NCBI RefSeq assembly: GCF_010093205.1
Contig: NZ_PDWN01000015.1
Span: 1-64,000, forward strand
DNA length: 64,000 nucleotides
Source: Pseudoxanthomonas daejeonensis
Lineage (GTDB): Bacteria > Pseudomonadota > Gammaproteobacteria > Xanthomonadales > Xanthomonadaceae
Reading direction: 5' to 3'
Shown here: in pieces, positions 11,501 to 18,467 of the stretch
How the letters are laid out: every line of letters starts with the position of its first letter
How positions within the stretch are numbered: position 1 is the first letter of the stretch
The notes under the pieces: generated by a model
Seen by the model: only the letters and a program-made list of their open reading frames with translations
What the model was told of the DNA's origin: nothing
The model's database searches: none
Program-made: the position numbers and the translations under genes

Positions 11501-12725
11501 CGCTGGCCTGATCCGCAGCCTGCCCAAGGCGGCGCGGCGCAACTACGTCCCGGCACCGGATTTCGGGCGCGCGTTCTTCGAAGCCTTCGTCCGGCCTTCC
11601 GCCGATGCGATGCCCGGCGAGCTGGCGCGGTTCCTCTCGCGTGCCACGGGCGTGGCGGTGTCGGCGCTGGACTTCGACGAAGCGGCGCTGGAGCCGCACC
11701 TGCGCATGAACCTGCGCCTGCGCGAGGCGCCGGACCGTGGCGGTCAGGTGCTGGCCGAATCACGCGACCTCGATGCGCTGCGGGCGACGTTCGGCGAGCG
11801 CGCCGGTCGTGCGTTCGCGGCGCGCGCCGGTCGGGCGCTGGCCACTGGCCCGGCCGAGCTGCGCGATTTCCCGGCCGAGCCGATCCCTGACCAGGTGGCG
11901 GGCGAGGCGGGCGTGCCGGGTTACCCCGCGCTGGTCGACGAGGGCGAGCATGCGGTGCTGCGCGTGTTCGCCGATCGCGCCCAGGCCCTCGCGGCGCATC
12001 CGCGCGGGGTCGAGCGCCTGCTGCGTATTGCCCTGGCCGACAAGGTGCGGCAGGCGCGCAAGCAGCTGCCGGTGTCGCCCAAGCTGGGCCTGCTCTACGC
12101 GGCGATCGAGCAGTTCGGCACCGGTCCCGAAGCGAAGGCGCGGGAGAAGGAGCAGCTGCGCGCCGACCTGGTCGAGGCCGCGCTCAATGCGGTGCTGGCC
12201 GAGGGGCTGGACGGCATCCGCGATACGAAGGCATTCCAGCGTCGCGCAGAGGCCGCGTCGCGGCAGCTGTTCGGCGAGGCGATTTCGCGCCTGCAACTGG
12301 CCGAGCAGGTCCTGGCCACGGTGGCCGAGCTGAAGCCCAAGCTCGAGGCGCCCTTGATGGGCTGGGCGCGCGGCAACCTGGACGATTTGCGTGCGCAGCT
12401 CGATGGCCTGGTCCACCCCGGCTTCCTGCGCCGGACGCCGGCCGAGGCGCTGGCCCAATACCCGCGCTGGCTCAAGGCGATGGTGTTGCGCGCCGAACGC
12501 GCGCTGCGCGATCCGGCCCGCGACCAGGCACGGATGCTGGAACTCAAGCCGTTCGCCGATGCGCTGGCAGGCGCACGGTCGCGCGGCGAGGGCGACGCGC
12601 CCGGCTGGCAGGCGCTGCGCTGGGAACTGGAAGAGCTGCGCGTGTCGCTGTTCGCGCAGGAGCTCGGTTCACGCGGCGGCATCTCGCCGAAGAAGCTCGC
12701 GCAGCGGCTGGCGTCGCTGCAGTAG
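8508..12725 (+). CDS. hrpA: DEAH-box ATP-dependent RNA helicase HrpA
   Basis: A 1405-residue helicase, somewhat longer than Escherichia coli HrpA (1300), acting on RNA and stalled ribosomes in the cytoplasm. Motif I GETGSGKT is at 100-107, motif II DEAH at 197-200 (VDEAHERSLN), motif III VTSATID soon after, and motif VI as NQRKGRCGRVSEG. Winged-helix, ratchet and OB regions follow, then the long HrpA-specific C-terminal region. Two charged or low-complexity insertions relative to E. coli are visible: one near residues 265-305, between the two RecA folds, and one near 655-715. It is a single gene, divergent from dps and convergent with the small exported protein downstream. Confidence 0.96.
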   Translation: MESIPPELSRILEAGRHALDQGMGRDRGRLHGLWSRWRGKPADAALRERFEQALAASASVRRARAANVPQVTVDAALPIAAEAERIVALIREHPVVVVAGETGSGKTTQLPKLCLAAGRGVAGMIGCTQPRRIAARAVATRVAEELKTPLGGQVGYQVRFTDNVGEDTRIKFMTDGILLAEIASDRWLSNYDTIIVDEAHERSLNIDFLLGYLKQLLRKRRDLKIIVTSATIDTARFSRHFDDAPVVEVAGRTYPVEVRYRPPGGTGAEPIVASARQEAPSPKGRKDADAARRGREDRELDPLSSITAAIDEITAADPRGDVLVFLPGEREIRDLHRMLEKRQYRSTEVLPLYARLSVRDQDRVFNPGPPRRIVLATNVAETSLTVPRIRYVVDPGDARIKRYSPRSKIDRLHVEPVSQASANQRKGRCGRVSEGVCYRLYAEADFLARPEFTDPEIRRSSLGGVILRMLSLGLGRIEDFPFLEPPDERAIADGWQQLVELGAIEEAADGQRRLTASGRQMARLPVDVKLARMLVAAQAHGCLRAMLPIAAFLGVQDPRERPPEAREAADNAHAQFADPRSEFVGILRLWQGYDSAHEELTQSKLRDWCGKRFLGFLRMREWRELHRQLKLLCVELGWREEAAEAAVLPLLAGAPATDERGGASARPTRGELHRAARLAREGKSVTPVAAQAPASVPKHAAAEPASRFSARERAAAYQSLHRALLAGMPTQVGHRTEKGDYEAPRQRRFQLFPASPLAKKPPPWVLVATLLDTQKVWGLTAAAIEPDWAIAELPHLLARKHFDPRWSRAQGNVLASEQISLFGLVLAPKRPVHYGRIDPPGAHELFVRQGLVTGEIDTKASFLAANLKALEQAREEEAKLRRAGLVADEGWQARWYLDRIPGEIHSAAGLDAWYRALVQERKSSLRWTTDDLLPGEGGQEDLYPKYFALGDARLPLHYRFEPGAADDGVTLEVPLPLLNALDPARLSWLAPGFVADRAAGLIRSLPKAARRNYVPAPDFGRAFFEAFVRPSADAMPGELARFLSRATGVAVSALDFDEAALEPHLRMNLRLREAPDRGGQVLAESRDLDALRATFGERAGRAFAARAGRALATGPAELRDFPAEPIPDQVAGEAGVPGYPALVDEGEHAVLRVFADRAQALAAHPRGVERLLRIALADKVRQARKQLPVSPKLGLLYAAIEQFGTGPEAKAREKEQLRADLVEAALNAVLAEGLDGIRDTKAFQRRAEAASRQLFGEAISRLQLAEQVLATVAELKPKLEAPLMGWARGNLDDLRAQLDGLVHPGFLRRTPAEALAQYPRWLKAMVLRAERALRDPARDQARMLELKPFADALAGARSRGEGDAPGWQALRWELEELRVSLFAQELGSRGGISPKKLAQRLASLQ

Positions 12726-12730
12726 CGGCG

Positions 12731-12759
12731 GCGGGCACCGGCATGATGCCGGCGCCCGC
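12731..12759. terminator. Hairpin between convergent hrpA and exported-protein gene
   Basis: GCGGGC-A-CCGGCA (12731-12743) pairs with TGCCGG-C-GCCCGC (12747-12759) around a TGA loop, with one A/C mismatch. There is no strong T-tract on either side. Its place between two converging stop codons suggests shared transcript-end formation. Confidence 0.5.
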
Positions 12760-12765
12760 GTCGGC

Positions 12766-13392
12766 TTACTTGATCCGTCGCACCTTGGCCGGCGTGTTGT
12801 AGCCGTCGATGCGCAGGAACCAGACATTGAGCAGGCCGGGCTTGATCGTCACCGCCGGATCGGTCCGCTTCACGCCTTCAAGGCGTGCCGGTTCCATCTG
12901 TTCCCATACCTGGCCGTTGGCCAGCGTGTACTTGTTGCCCTTGGCGAAGCCGCGGAACTCGCCGACGAGGGTGCTCTTGATCGGTTCCTCGGAGCCGAAG
13001 TCGAAGAAGCCGCGGTTGGTTTCCTTGACCTCCTTGCGACCTTCCTCGCGCGCTTCCTCGCGGATGCGTTCGATCTCGCTTGCGCTCAGCGCGGCCGCAC
13101 CGGCGGCGACGGCGGCACCCGCAGGCAACGGTGCGGATGCGGGCGCGGACACAGGCGCCGAAGCGGTGGCCGCGGCGGTCGTGCCGCCTTGCTGGCGCTG
13201 GATCCAGTCGTGCAAAGCGGCCAGTTCGGCGGGGCTGAGCTTGTGCAGGCCGGCGGCCTTGAATTCATCCGGCGTCATCTGCTGCTCCATCACCGTCTGG
13301 CCCGATGACTGCGCGATGGCGGCGGAGGTGAAGGCGGCAAGGCAAAGCGCGACGAGCAGGACGGACCATATCGGCGAAGAGCGACGTTCCAT
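12766..13392 (-). CDS. Exported protein of unknown function
   Basis: A 208-residue protein I do not recognise. It has a clear signal peptide (basic MERRSS start, hydrophobic LLVALCLAAF core, cleavage near AIAQ at about 28). A short region with paired PDEF/SPAEL motifs and a WIQRQQGG stretch follows. An Ala/Pro-rich linker runs about 70-105, then a Glu/Arg-rich helix (SEIERIREEAREEGRKE), and a C-terminal beta-rich region beginning GFFDFG that contains NGQVWEQ and ends KVRRIK. That last region looks like a small barrel or SH3-like fold. The start at 13392 is set by GGAGG eight bases upstream. Only 61 bases separate it from divergent relA. Probably periplasmic. Confidence 0.8.
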   Translation of the reverse strand: MERRSSPIWSVLLVALCLAAFTSAAIAQSSGQTVMEQQMTPDEFKAAGLHKLSPAELAALHDWIQRQQGGTTAAATASAPVSAPASAPLPAGAAVAAGAAALSASEIERIREEAREEGRKEVKETNRGFFDFGSEEPIKSTLVGEFRGFAKGNKYTLANGQVWEQMEPARLEGVKRTDPAVTIKPGLLNVWFLRIDGYNTPAKVRRIK

Positions 13393-13453
13393 GCTTGTTC
13401 CTCCGAGGTGTTGGCCGCTAGTGTAGACGGCATCCCCACACGCCGGAACGGCC

Positions 13454-15622
13454 TTGTCCCGCACCGCCATCGACGACCTGCAAGCCCTGTTGCAGGGCCC
13501 GCCTGCGGACCTGCTGCCGGCCGCGTTGCGGACGAAGTTTCTGCAGGGTTGGGACGCCAGCGGCACCAGCCACGAACACCGGCTGCCGTGGCCGGTCATC
13601 GCCGATACCCTGCACACGCTCGGACAGCTGGGCGCCGACGAATCGGCGCTGTCCGCGGCGCTGCTGTTCGACCTGCCCGGGCTGCGCGGTGTCGTCGCCA
13701 AGGCCGTGGCCACCGAGCTTCCGGCGGTCGCGGGCCTGCTCGAAGGCCAGGACGCCGCCGACCAGGTCTGGGCGCTGCATGCCGGGCGCGAGGCCGGCCG
13801 CAATGGCGAGGGCCTGCGCAGGCTGCTGCTGGCGATCATCCAGGACCTGCGCGTGGTGCCGATCCTGCTGTCACGGCAGCTGGCGCGGATGCGCGCCGCC
13901 GACCGCCTGCCGGAACCGGAGCGGCGCGCGCTGGCCCAGCTCACCCGCGACATCCACGCACCGCTCGCCAACCGGCTGGGTATCTGGCAGCTCAAGTGGG
14001 AGCTGGAGGACCTGGCGTTCCGCTTCCTCGAGCCCGACACCTATCGCCACCTCGCGCGCGAACTGGACGAGACCCGCGCCGACCGCGAGCGCTACATCGA
14101 GGCGGTGAAGGGGCAGTTGGGCAAGGCGTTGAAGGCGCAGGGCCTGGCTGCCGACATCAGCGGACGCTCCAAGCACATCTACAGCATCTGGCGGAAGATG
14201 CAGAAGAAGCACCTGCCGCTGGACAAGCTCTACGACCTGCGCGCGGTGCGGGTGATGGTCGACGACGTCGCCGCCTGTTACGCGGCGCTGGGCGTGGTCC
14301 ATGCGTTGTGGGCGCCCGTGCCGGGCGAGTTCGACGACTACATCGCCCGGCCCAAGCCCAACGGTTACAGCTCGCTGCACACCGCGGTGGTCGGGCCGGA
14401 AGGCCGCACCCTGGAAGTGCAGATCCGCACCCGCGACATGCACGAGCAGGCCGAGCTGGGCGTGGCCGCGCACTGGCGCTACAAGGAAACCGGCGGCAGC
14501 GCGGCGGGGAAGGGGGCGGGGCGTGCGTTCGAACGCAAGATCGCCTGGATGCGGCAACTGCTGGAGCAGTCCGGCGAGGGCCGCGACGAAGGCCTGGCCG
14601 GTGCGCTGGATGCGGAGCTGGTCGAGGAGCGTGTGTATGCGCTGACCCCGAAGGGCGAAGTAATCGACCTGCCGCAGGGCGCCACGCCGCTGGATTTCGC
14701 CTACCACGTGCACACGATGGTCGGGCACCGCTATCGCGGCGCCAAGGTCAATGGCCGGATCGTGCCGCTGGGCCACCACCTTCGCAGCGGCGACCGGGTG
14801 GAAATCATGACCGGCAAGGAGCCGGATCCGCGCCGCGACTGGCTGCTGCCGGCCAATGGCTATCTCGCCAGCGGCCGCTCGCGCGACAAGGTGCGCGCCT
14901 GGTTCCACAAGCTGGACCGCTCGCGCAACGTGCAGGCCGGGCGCGAGATGCTCGAACGCGAGCTCAAGCGCCTGGGACTCCACCATGCAGACCTAGCACC
15001 GGTCGCGAAGAAATTCCATGCCGAATCCGTCGACGACCTGTACATCCAGGTCGCGCTCGGCGATGTCGGTCCGCACCAGGTCGGTCGCGCGCTGCACGAG
15101 CTGGAGCGTACGGCGGCGCAGGCCGCTCCGGTGCTGCACACGCGCCCGGCGCCGCGCCAGGCGCGCAACCGGAAGGCCGATGCCGGCTTCACCGTGCAGG
15201 GCGTGGGCAACCTGCTGGTGCAGCTGGCGCGCTGCTGCCAGCCGGTGCCCGGCGAGCCGATCGCCGGTTACCTGACCCGCATCCGCGGCGTCACCGTGCA
15301 CCGCGCCGACTGCGCCTCGTTCACGCGCCTGGCCGCGGCCCAGCCGCAGCGCGTGTTGCCGGTGGAGTGGGGCGCCGCCGGGGGCGGTTACGAGGTCGAC
15401 GTGGCGGTCAGCGGCGTGGACCGCAAGTGGCTGCTCAAGGACGTCACCACGCTGATCGCGCAGGAGGACGCGCACGTGGCCGACATCCGCAGCGACGTGC
15501 GCCCCGACGGTCGCGTGCAGCTGCGGATGCGCCTGCGGGTGTCCGATTACGGCCAGCTTTCGACCCTGCTTGGCAAGCTGGACGGGCTGCCGGGCGTGGA
15601 ACGCGCCCAGCGCCTGGGTTGA
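13454..15622 (+). CDS. relA: RelA-type (p)ppGpp synthetase
   Basis: A 722-residue stringent-response synthetase that makes (p)ppGpp from GTP/GDP and ATP on stalled ribosomes. The N-terminal HD-like region lacks the HDxxED metal site (DLPGLRG stands in its place), so hydrolysis should be absent. The synthetase domain contains IYSIWRKMQKKHLP and EFDDYIARPKPNGYSSLHT, and EFDD (about 292-295) is the acidic EXDD signature of monofunctional RelA. TGS begins near 393 (ERVYALTPKG), the Cys-Cys RIS/zinc region (RCCQPVPGEP) is near 593, and ACT is C-terminal. The only start that opens the frame is TTG at 13454, with a weak ribosome site. spoT follows 84 bases after the stop. Confidence 0.95.
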   Translation: MSRTAIDDLQALLQGPPADLLPAALRTKFLQGWDASGTSHEHRLPWPVIADTLHTLGQLGADESALSAALLFDLPGLRGVVAKAVATELPAVAGLLEGQDAADQVWALHAGREAGRNGEGLRRLLLAIIQDLRVVPILLSRQLARMRAADRLPEPERRALAQLTRDIHAPLANRLGIWQLKWELEDLAFRFLEPDTYRHLARELDETRADRERYIEAVKGQLGKALKAQGLAADISGRSKHIYSIWRKMQKKHLPLDKLYDLRAVRVMVDDVAACYAALGVVHALWAPVPGEFDDYIARPKPNGYSSLHTAVVGPEGRTLEVQIRTRDMHEQAELGVAAHWRYKETGGSAAGKGAGRAFERKIAWMRQLLEQSGEGRDEGLAGALDAELVEERVYALTPKGEVIDLPQGATPLDFAYHVHTMVGHRYRGAKVNGRIVPLGHHLRSGDRVEIMTGKEPDPRRDWLLPANGYLASGRSRDKVRAWFHKLDRSRNVQAGREMLERELKRLGLHHADLAPVAKKFHAESVDDLYIQVALGDVGPHQVGRALHELERTAAQAAPVLHTRPAPRQARNRKADAGFTVQGVGNLLVQLARCCQPVPGEPIAGYLTRIRGVTVHRADCASFTRLAAAQPQRVLPVEWGAAGGGYEVDVAVSGVDRKWLLKDVTTLIAQEDAHVADIRSDVRPDGRVQLRMRLRVSDYGQLSTLLGKLDGLPGVERAQRLG

Positions 15623-15706
15623 GCCTGCATGAATGGCGGTGATGGGCGCGACGAATCGCGATGCGCGGTGTTTGCCGCCGGCAGGCCGCTGGCATAGTCT
15701 TTCCGC

Positions 15707-17878
15707 ATGAACCTAGGCCATTCCGCGCAGGTTGTCGCCCCTGCTTCGCCGTCCACCAGCGAGCCGGTGCCCGACTACGTCCTCGAGCTGGAGCGCGCCG
15801 CCGCCTACCTGCCGCGTGAACAGCTGCCGATGCTGAGGGAGGCCTGGCGCGTCGGCGCCGCCGCCCATGCCGGCCAGACCCGCAAGTCGGGCGAGCCCTA
15901 CATCACCCATCCGGTGGCCGTGGCCGGCGTGCTGGCCGAGCTGGGCCTGGACGTGGAAACCCTGATCGCGGCCATCCTGCACGACACGATCGAAGACACG
16001 CCGCTGCGCCGCGAGGAGATCGCCGCGCAGTTCGGCGCCGACGTGGCCGACCTGGTGGATGGCGTCACCAAGCTGGACAAGCTCAAGTTCCGCGACCGCC
16101 AGGAGGCCGCGGCGGAGAGCTTCCGGAAGATGCTGCTGGCGATGTCGCGCGACCTGCGCGTGATCATGATCAAACTGGCCGACCGCCTCCACAACATGCG
16201 GACGCTCGGTGCGCAGGGCGCCGAAGCACGCACGCGCATCGCGCGGGAGACGCTGGAGATCTACGCGCCGATCGCGCAGCGGCTGGGCATGAGCCTGGTC
16301 AAGTCGGAGCTGCAGAACCTCGGTTTCCGCGCGCTGCACCCGTGGCGCCACGCGATCATCGAAAAGCACATCCGCAGCCAGCCCGTGGTACGTCGCGAAT
16401 CGCTGACCCAGGTCGAGGTGCAGCTGTCGCAGGGCCTGGCCCGCGAGGGCATCGAGCACCGCCTGGTCGGCCGGATCAAGACCCCGTGGAGCATCTACAA
16501 CAAGATGCAGGGCGAGGGCAAAAGCTTCGACCAGGTGATGGACGTGTTCGGTTTCCGCGTGGTGGTACGCGGCGTGCCGGACTGTTACCACTCGCTGGGC
16601 GCGGTGCATGCGCAGTTCAAACCGCTGGACGGGCGTTTCCGCGACTTCATCGCGATTCCCAAGGCCAACGGCTACCAGTCGCTGCACACCGTGCTGTTCG
16701 GCCCGTACGGCTCGCCGATCGAAGTGCAGATTCGCACCGAGGAGATGGACCTGATCGCCGAACGCGGGATCGCGGCGCACTGGACCTACAAGCATGGTGG
16801 CGACGGTCCCAACAGCGCGCAGAGCCGCGCGCATGCCTGGATCGTGGAGCTGATCGATTCGCAAAGGGCGGCGGGCTCATCGCTGGAATTCCTGGAGAAC
16901 GTCAAGGTCGACCTGTTCCCGGACGAGGTCTACCTGTTCACGCCCAAGGGGCGGATCCTGTCGCTGCCGCGCAACTCCACGGCGCTGGACTTCGCCTACG
17001 CGGTGCATACCGACATCGGCAACCGCGCGGTGGCCGCGCGCGTGGATCGCAAGCTGGTGCCGTTGCGGACCAAGCTGGCCAGCGGGCAGACGGTGGAGGT
17101 CATCACCGCCAAATCCGCATTGCCCAAGCCGCAGTGGCTGGAGTTCGTCGTCACCAGCAAGGCGCGTACCGCGATCCGCCACCAGCTCAAGCAGCTCGAG
17201 CACGAGGACGCGGTGCAGCTGGGCCATCGCATGCTGGACCGCGCGCTGGAAGCGATGGGCAGCTCGCTGGAGAAATTGCCGCCGCGGCGGCTTGAGTCTT
17301 TCCTGCTCGAGCACCGCTTCCCCCGGCTGGAGGCGTTCCTGGCGGACGTGGCACTGGGCAACTGGATGCCCAGCCAGGCCGCGCAGGCGCTGATGGCGTA
17401 TGCCGAACTGCGGGGCGGCGGCCATTCCAAGCACTCGCAGGAGAAGATCCTGATCAACGGCACCGAGGGTGGCGTGGTCAGCTTCGCCAACTGCTGCCAG
17501 CCGATCCCCGGCGACGAGATCATGGGTTACCACACGGCCGGCAAGGGCGTGGTCGTGCACCGGCTCGACTGCCCGAACCTGGCCGAGTTCCGCAAGTCGC
17601 CCGAGCGCTGGGTGCCGATCGACTGGGATCCCAATGTGTCCGGCGACTACGACACCTCGCTCATCGTCGATGTGGAAAACCACACGGGCGTGCTGGCGCA
17701 GCTGGCCGCCGCGGTGGCGCAGAGCCAGTCCAACATCGAGCGCGTGGATTACCTGGATCGGGACATGAACGCCGCGCAGCTGCGTTTCGCCATCCAGGTC
17801 CGCGACCGCAACCACCTGGCGGAAGTGATCCGGCGCCTGCGCCGGCTCAACGTGGTGCAGGGCGTCCGCCGGCAGTAG
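15707..17878 (+). CDS. spoT: Bifunctional (p)ppGpp synthetase/hydrolase SpoT
   Basis: A 723-residue enzyme that makes and, mainly, degrades (p)ppGpp. Unlike the neighbouring RelA it keeps a complete hydrolase site: H68 in YITHP and HDTIEDT with H92, D93, E96 and D97. The synthetase carries RFRD (310-313) in DGRFRDFIAIPKANGYQSL, the basic signature of bifunctional Rel/SpoT. TGS (EVYLFTPKGRILSLP), the NCCQPIPGDEIMGY zinc-type motif and an ACT domain follow. Its own ATG lies 84 bases after relA. ridA and recG follow, as in many gammaproteobacteria, but rpoZ is not upstream here; relA occupies that position. Confidence 0.97.
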   Translation: MNLGHSAQVVAPASPSTSEPVPDYVLELERAAAYLPREQLPMLREAWRVGAAAHAGQTRKSGEPYITHPVAVAGVLAELGLDVETLIAAILHDTIEDTPLRREEIAAQFGADVADLVDGVTKLDKLKFRDRQEAAAESFRKMLLAMSRDLRVIMIKLADRLHNMRTLGAQGAEARTRIARETLEIYAPIAQRLGMSLVKSELQNLGFRALHPWRHAIIEKHIRSQPVVRRESLTQVEVQLSQGLAREGIEHRLVGRIKTPWSIYNKMQGEGKSFDQVMDVFGFRVVVRGVPDCYHSLGAVHAQFKPLDGRFRDFIAIPKANGYQSLHTVLFGPYGSPIEVQIRTEEMDLIAERGIAAHWTYKHGGDGPNSAQSRAHAWIVELIDSQRAAGSSLEFLENVKVDLFPDEVYLFTPKGRILSLPRNSTALDFAYAVHTDIGNRAVAARVDRKLVPLRTKLASGQTVEVITAKSALPKPQWLEFVVTSKARTAIRHQLKQLEHEDAVQLGHRMLDRALEAMGSSLEKLPPRRLESFLLEHRFPRLEAFLADVALGNWMPSQAAQALMAYAELRGGGHSKHSQEKILINGTEGGVVSFANCCQPIPGDEIMGYHTAGKGVVVHRLDCPNLAEFRKSPERWVPIDWDPNVSGDYDTSLIVDVENHTGVLAQLAAAVAQSQSNIERVDYLDRDMNAAQLRFAIQVRDRNHLAEVIRRLRRLNVVQGVRRQ

Positions 17879-17932
17879 GCCGGGGTAGCCCGACGCGTTT
17901 GCGGCGGTGTGGCTCCCGTTCCCATGCAAAGC

Positions 17933-17948
17933 CGGGCGAGCCCGCCAC
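17933..17948 (-). repeat. REP-like palindrome downstream of spoT
   Basis: Read on the minus strand this is GTGG followed by CGGGC-TC-GCCCG. It has the same head-plus-palindrome layout as the elements at 7678-7695 and 20627-20645. It lies between spoT and ridA and could fold in the spoT 3' RNA. Confidence 0.45.
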
Positions 17949-18002
17949 TCCGGTGTGCCGCGACGGGGCCGACCTTGCTCCGCCGCTCTTCACGCGAGCC
18001 GG

Positions 18003-18008
18003 TAGAAT
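18003..18008 (+). promoter_or_regulatory. Candidate -10 element for ridA
   Basis: TAGAAT lies 29 bases before the ridA ATG. No -35 at standard spacing was found, so ridA may also be reached by read-through from spoT. Confidence 0.3.
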
Positions 18009-18037
18009 CGCCGCATCTTCCTTTCCAGGGCATCCGC

Positions 18038-18418
18038 ATGTCGCAGATCATCCAGACCGACAAGGCGCCGGCCGCCATCGGCCCCTATTCGCAGGCCGTG
18101 CGCAGCGGCAATACCGTGTACTTCTCCGGCCAGATCCCGCTGGTCCCGGCCACCGGCGAGGTGGTCGCCGGCGACATCACCGCGCAGGCGCGGCAGGTGT
18201 TCGACAACCTCAAGGCCGTGGCCGAGGCTGGCGGCGGTTCACTGGACCGGATCGTGCGCCTGGGCCTGTACCTGACCGACCTGACGCAGTTCGCCGCGGT
18301 CAACGCGGTCATGCAGGAGTATTTCTCCGCGCCGTTCCCCGCGCGTTCGACGATCGGCGTCTCCGCGCTGCCCAAGGGCGTGGCGTTCGAAGCCGACGCG
18401 GTCATGGTGCTCGACTGA
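18038..18418 (+). CDS. ridA: RidA-family enamine/imine deaminase
   Basis: A 126-residue YjgF/YER057c/UK114 protein. RidA hydrolyses reactive 2-aminoacrylate and related enamines released by PLP enzymes, protecting the cytoplasm. Diagnostic segments are the N-terminal APAAIGPYSQAV, SGQIPL, and the substrate-binding Arg region PARSTIGVSALP, all at the expected positions for a full-length trimeric protein. The ATG at 18038 gives the standard N-terminus; longer in-frame starts would add an unrelated arginine-rich leader. recG follows after 49 bases on the same strand. Confidence 0.95.
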   Translation: MSQIIQTDKAPAAIGPYSQAVRSGNTVYFSGQIPLVPATGEVVAGDITAQARQVFDNLKAVAEAGGGSLDRIVRLGLYLTDLTQFAAVNAVMQEYFSAPFPARSTIGVSALPKGVAFEADAVMVLD

Positions 18419-18467
18419 GCGTGCGCCGGGCCGGGTTCGCCGCCATTGCGCGGCGAAGGACGCGCGC

